In this document: positions 33,926-35,998 of the stretch, one piece after another
Layout of the letters: every line of letters begins with the position of its first letter
Numbering within the stretch: position 1 is the stretch's first letter
DNA from: an uncultured Sphingomonas sp.
GTDB lineage: Bacteria > Pseudomonadota > Alphaproteobacteria > Sphingomonadales > Sphingomonadaceae
DNA: 35,998 nucleotides
Reading direction: 5' to 3'
NCBI GenBank assembly: GCA_902806275.1
Contig: CADCVY010000104.1
Location: 1-35,998, forward strand
The notes under the pieces: model-generated
Databases searched by the model: none
What the model was told of the DNA's origin: nothing
What the model saw: the letters and a program-made list of their open reading frames with translations, nothing else
Translations under genes and position numbers: made by a program

Positions 33926-33987
33926 TGTGATGCCGGAAACGGCGCCGCATTGCCCCTCAGGCGGCGCAACAACAGGGAGGTAAGCTC

Positions 33988-34239
33988 ATGGGTATTCTTA
34001 TTTGGCTGGTCGTTGGCGGTATTTGCGGCTGGCTCGCAAGCCTGATCATGCGCACGGACGCGCAGCAGGGGATCATCCTCAACGTGATCGTCGGCATTGT
34101 CGGCGCAGTCATTGCCGGCCTGCTGTTCGGCGGCGGCCTCAACGACGCGATCACGATCGAGACGTTCCTCTATTCGCTGCTGGGTGCAATCATCCTGCTG
34201 GCGATCGTGAACCTGATCCGCAGGGGCTCGGTCCGCTAA
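33988..34239 (+). CDS. GlsB/YeaQ/YmgE-family stress membrane protein, copy 1
   Basis: An 83-residue inner membrane protein with three hydrophobic segments (about 2-20, 28-50 and 60-77), rich in Gly, Ile and Leu, and the family motif GGICGWLASLIM. The family was once called transglycosylase-associated, but its function is unproven; members are induced by stress. GGAGG lies about 8 bases before the ATG, and an EcfG-like promoter lies upstream. A strong T-tailed terminator follows the stop. A second member of the same family lies at 35105-35380 on the other strand, beyond the SIMPL gene. Confidence 0.92.
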   Translation: MGILIWLVVGGICGWLASLIMRTDAQQGIILNVIVGIVGAVIAGLLFGGGLNDAITIETFLYSLLGAIILLAIVNLIRRGSVR

Positions 34240-34265
34240 ACAACGCCACTCGAACGAAGCGTTGG

Positions 34266-34306
34266 AAAGGCCGCGGCGGCAGTCGCCCCGCGGCCTTTTC
34301 TTTTTG
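34266..34306. terminator. Intrinsic terminator after the first GlsB gene
   Basis: AAAGGCCGCGG (34266-34276) and CCGCGGCCTTT (34288-34298) form an 11-bp stem with an 11-base loop, followed on the plus strand by TTTTCTTTTT. The A-rich 5' side lets it also serve the SIMPL gene coming from the other strand. The best terminator in the window. Confidence 0.9.
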
Positions 34307-34307
34307 C

Positions 34308-35030
34308 CTATTGCAGCTCGAACGTGATCGCGAGCGTCACTTCAAGCTTCTGCTCGCCGGGATCGATCTTGGTGTCGGCCGAAGCTGCCATGCCCCGTTC
34401 CATCATCACCATTGGCCGCGGCCCGCCATATTCGCGCCCGGTTTCGCTGACCGAAAGCAGCCGCACGACCCGCATCCCCAGCGACCGTCCGTAGAGCTCG
34501 GCGCGCGCCCGGCCTACTGCCAGCGCCTTGGTCCGGGCTTCGTCCAGCGCCGCCTCCGGCTTGTCGATGCTGAGCGTCGGGCCGTTGATCTGGTTCGCCC
34601 CCTGCGCAACCAGCGCATCGAGGATGTCGCCCGTAGACGCGATGTCGCGGAAGCGGACGTTGAGCTGGTTCGAGGCCGAATAGCCGGTCAGCCCCGGCGG
34701 CTGGTTCTCGACATAGCGGTATTCGGGGTTGAGGTTAATGTTGGCCGTCTGGATGTCGCGGTCGGCGATGCCGGCCCGCTTCAAAGCGGCCCGCACCCGC
34801 TCCATCTGCGCTGCATTCTGTGCCAGCGCCGCTTTGGCGGTCGCTGCACGGGTGATCACTCCGGCGGAGATGATGGCGATGTCTGGAACCCGCGTGGCGT
34901 CGCCGGTCGCGCTGATCTCCAGCCGGGTTCCCGAGATCGGCTGCGTGAACGCGACCGCCTGCTGCGCCTGGGCGGCTGCAGGAAGCGGGACGGCGCCGGC
35001 AAGCAGCGCCGCAAGCAAAGCATGTTTCAT
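34308..35030 (-). CDS. SIMPL-domain (DUF541) periplasmic protein
   Basis: A 240-residue exported protein. The signal peptide is MKHALLAALLAGAVPLPAAA, cleaved before QAQQ. The mature part is one SIMPL domain: LEISATGDATRVPDIAIISAGV near the start, ANINLNPEYRYVENQPPGLTGYSASN in the middle (given in part), and KALAVGRARAELYGRSLGMRV before the end. E. coli YggE of this family lowers oxidative stress, but the mechanism is unknown. AAGGA about 9 bases before the ATG at 35030 fixes the start; the frame stays open far upstream through the next gene only by base composition. It lies 74 bases behind the second GlsB gene on the same strand. Confidence 0.93.
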   Translation of the reverse strand: MKHALLAALLAGAVPLPAAAQAQQAVAFTQPISGTRLEISATGDATRVPDIAIISAGVITRAATAKAALAQNAAQMERVRAALKRAGIADRDIQTANINLNPEYRYVENQPPGLTGYSASNQLNVRFRDIASTGDILDALVAQGANQINGPTLSIDKPEAALDEARTKALAVGRARAELYGRSLGMRVVRLLSVSETGREYGGPRPMVMMERGMAASADTKIDPGEQKLEVTLAITFELQ

Positions 35031-35104
35031 CGGTCGTCGTCCTTCGTTGCGCATCCCAATGCGCAACGCTCGCCCTCCGGCAATGGCTGTTTGCTGAACG
35101 GCCG

Positions 35105-35380
35105 TTAGCGCTTGGTGCCGCGGTTCCGCCGGCCGGCGATCAGCCGGTAGATGCCGAGCAGGATGAAGGCGCCGACGATGGCGGCGACGAAGCCGGCACC
35201 TTCGTTGGTGTCGTACCAGCCGACGGCTTTGCCGATCCAGCCGGCCAGCAGCGCGCCGGCAATACCGAGCAATATGGTGATAAAGCAGCCGCCCGGGTCC
35301 TTGCCCGGCATCAGGAACTTCGCGATTGCCCCGGCGATGCCGCCGATGATGATCCAGCCGATGATCCCATACTGTTCCAC
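35105..35380 (-). CDS. GlsB/YeaQ/YmgE-family stress membrane protein, copy 2
   Basis: A 91-residue protein with three hydrophobic segments (about 5-22, 34-50 and 62-80) and the family start GIIGWIIIGGIAGAIAKFLMPGKDPGG, here given in part; the PGKDPGG loop after helix 1 is typical of the longer YeaQ-like branch and is missing from copy 1. The tail is basic (RRNRGTKR). The two copies are thus different branches rather than a recent duplication. Its leader contains a GTATCGG/CCGATAC dyad. The SIMPL gene follows on the same strand, and an RND adaptor gene is divergent, with an operator-like palindrome in the shared gap. Confidence 0.93.
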   Translation of the reverse strand: MEQYGIIGWIIIGGIAGAIAKFLMPGKDPGGCFITILLGIAGALLAGWIGKAVGWYDTNEGAGFVAAIVGAFILLGIYRLIAGRRNRGTKR

Positions 35381-35402
35381 GGTGCGTCCCCTTTTTCTTG
35401 CA

Positions 35403-35424
35403 GTATCGGTTCAAACCCCGATAC
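35403..35424. repeat. Inverted repeat in the leader of the second GlsB gene
   Basis: GTATCGG (35403-35409) and CCGATAC (35418-35424) form a perfect 7-bp dyad with an 8-base centre, starting 22 bases upstream of the GlsB start codon on the minus strand. It could be an operator or a leader hairpin. Confidence 0.45.
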
Positions 35425-35458
35425 CCCGTCACCAAGTTGCCGTAACGCGCACTTACCA

Positions 35459-35479
35459 GACAAGTGCCAGCCACTTGTC
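35459..35479. promoter_or_regulatory. Operator-like palindrome between the GlsB copy 2 and RND adaptor genes
   Basis: GACAAGTG (35459-35466) and CACTTGTC (35472-35479) are perfect inverted copies around CCAGC, 106 bases before the adaptor start. TetR- and MarR-type repressors of efflux operons bind dyads of this size, but no such regulator gene lies in the window. Confidence 0.5.
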
Positions 35480-35585
35480 GAAAACCAGATGCAATTGCCG
35501 TGGCTCGGTCGTCTGTTGCTTGTGGTGAGTTATAGGAGTAACACAGTCGCCACTTGCAGCTGAGACTCACGGAATTGGGCAGGGA

Positions 35586-35998
35586 ATGATGAACCGGGAA
35601 ACGACACTCCGCTCCTCCGATACGCTGGTCGTGGTCGACCGTTCGCGCCGCCGGCGCGTGCTGATGATCGCTGCGGCGGCAGTGGTTGCGGCGCTTGCGT
35701 TGCTGTTCTTCCTGACACGAGGCGGCGACGAGGCGGCGGCCGCGGCCGGCGCCGCTGCTGCCGGCGGGGCCGGCCAGGTGCCGACCGTCACAGTGGTCGT
35801 GCCCGGCCGCAGCCAAGTCGGCCGCACCATCACCGCCAGCGGCCCGCTCGCGGCACGGCGTGACCAGCCGGTCGGCATCGCCGGCCAGGGCGGCCGGGTC
35901 GAGCGCGTCCTCATCGACGCCGGCAGCTGGGTCCGTCCCGGCCAGGTGCTCGCTGTCATCGACCGCTCGGTCCAGGCGCAGCAAGCATCGCAGCTTGC
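35586..35998 (+). CDS. RND efflux periplasmic adaptor (HlyD-like), N-terminal part (3' truncated by the window)
   Basis: The first 137 residues are visible; the frame runs off the end. A basic cytoplasmic N terminus with SRRRR precedes a transmembrane helix (about 25-44), a long Ala/Gly linker (48-63), and the start of the adaptor domain (VPTVTVVVPGRSQVGRTITASG ..., in part) with the lipoyl-like half-motif GGRVERVLIDAGSWVRPGQVLAVID. This is the usual layout of membrane fusion proteins of RND pumps; the pump gene should follow outside the window. Two ATGs at 35586 and 35589 compete; AGGGA directly precedes the first and lies 3 bases before the second. The palindrome at 35459-35479 is a candidate operator. 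Confidence 0.88.
   Translation, partial: MMNRETTLRSSDTLVVVDRSRRRRVLMIAAAAVVAALALLFFLTRGGDEAAAAAGAAAAGGAGQVPTVTVVVPGRSQVGRTITASGPLAARRDQPVGIAGQGGRVERVLIDAGSWVRPGQVLAVIDRSVQAQQASQL

Noticed and set aside
34308-35984. A 558-codon open frame on the minus strand that runs through the SIMPL gene, the second GlsB gene and the start of the RND adaptor gene
   Set aside because: Only its last 240 codons are the SIMPL protein, which has its own signal peptide, start and ribosome site at 35030. The rest is low-complexity shadow of genes in other frames or on the other strand.

Overview
The window is a GC-rich, gene-dense piece of an alphaproteobacterial chromosome, most likely from the Sphingomonadales. 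The signs are a SciP/DUF1153 cell-cycle regulator, an EcfG-like promoter in front of a GlsB-type gene, a serC leader with two hairpins, the yfgM-bamB-der block, and a GIY-YIG gene of the UPF0213 type bounded by palindromic repeats. No rRNA, tRNA, CRISPR array, prophage or classical transposase was found. Taxon and family assignments come from reading the sequence and from memory of the families; no search was run.

Layout. 1-1942 (+): the 3' end of purL, a nitroreductase coupled to it, then bfd and bfr (iron release and storage) with two Fur-like palindromes. 1939-7922 (-): a run of minus-strand genes. In transcription order these are an Rrf2 regulator with four cysteines, a small membrane protein, panB, a YfgM-like protein, bamB, der and an Hpt phosphotransfer protein. 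8080-8994 (+): a disordered Gly/Arg/Gln-rich protein. 9046-11297 (-): an L,D-transpeptidase and guaA. 11390-12832 (+): an M48 lipoprotein protease. 12891-15330 (-): a secreted Gly/Tyr repeat protein, a stand-alone rplQ and a fatty acid desaturase. 15441-18747: a GNAT-like protein (+), then exonuclease III, an A-type Fe-S carrier and an M23 peptidase (-). 19118-21868 (+): serC and serA. 21873-23244 (-): an alpha/beta hydrolase-like protein, a 57-residue protein and a cold shock protein. 23473-24762 (+): purA. 24766-28000 (-): the repeat-bounded GIY-YIG gene, fabI, a YihY/BrkB protein and a CbpA-like DnaJ. 28081-31623 (+): a tightly overlapping operon of pdxH, a CDF metal transporter, a PhzF-like protein and an APC permease. 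31607-33179 (-): a Nudix hydrolase and mnmA. 33482-35998: sciP, two GlsB/YeaQ paralogues around a SIMPL-domain protein, and the start of an RND efflux adaptor.

Most of the content is housekeeping: purine synthesis (purL, guaA, purA), serine synthesis, Fe-S and iron handling, outer-membrane assembly and envelope remodelling. The points that deserve a second look lie mainly between or around these genes. They are the inverted repeats bracketing the GIY-YIG gene, whose mismatches co-vary to keep a hairpin; a 9-nt complement to the cold shock gene's Shine-Dalgarno in its own leader; a hairpin over the serC Shine-Dalgarno; the Fur-like palindromes at bfd/bfr; an operator-like palindrome in front of the RND genes; and an rplQ gene that is not next to rpoA.
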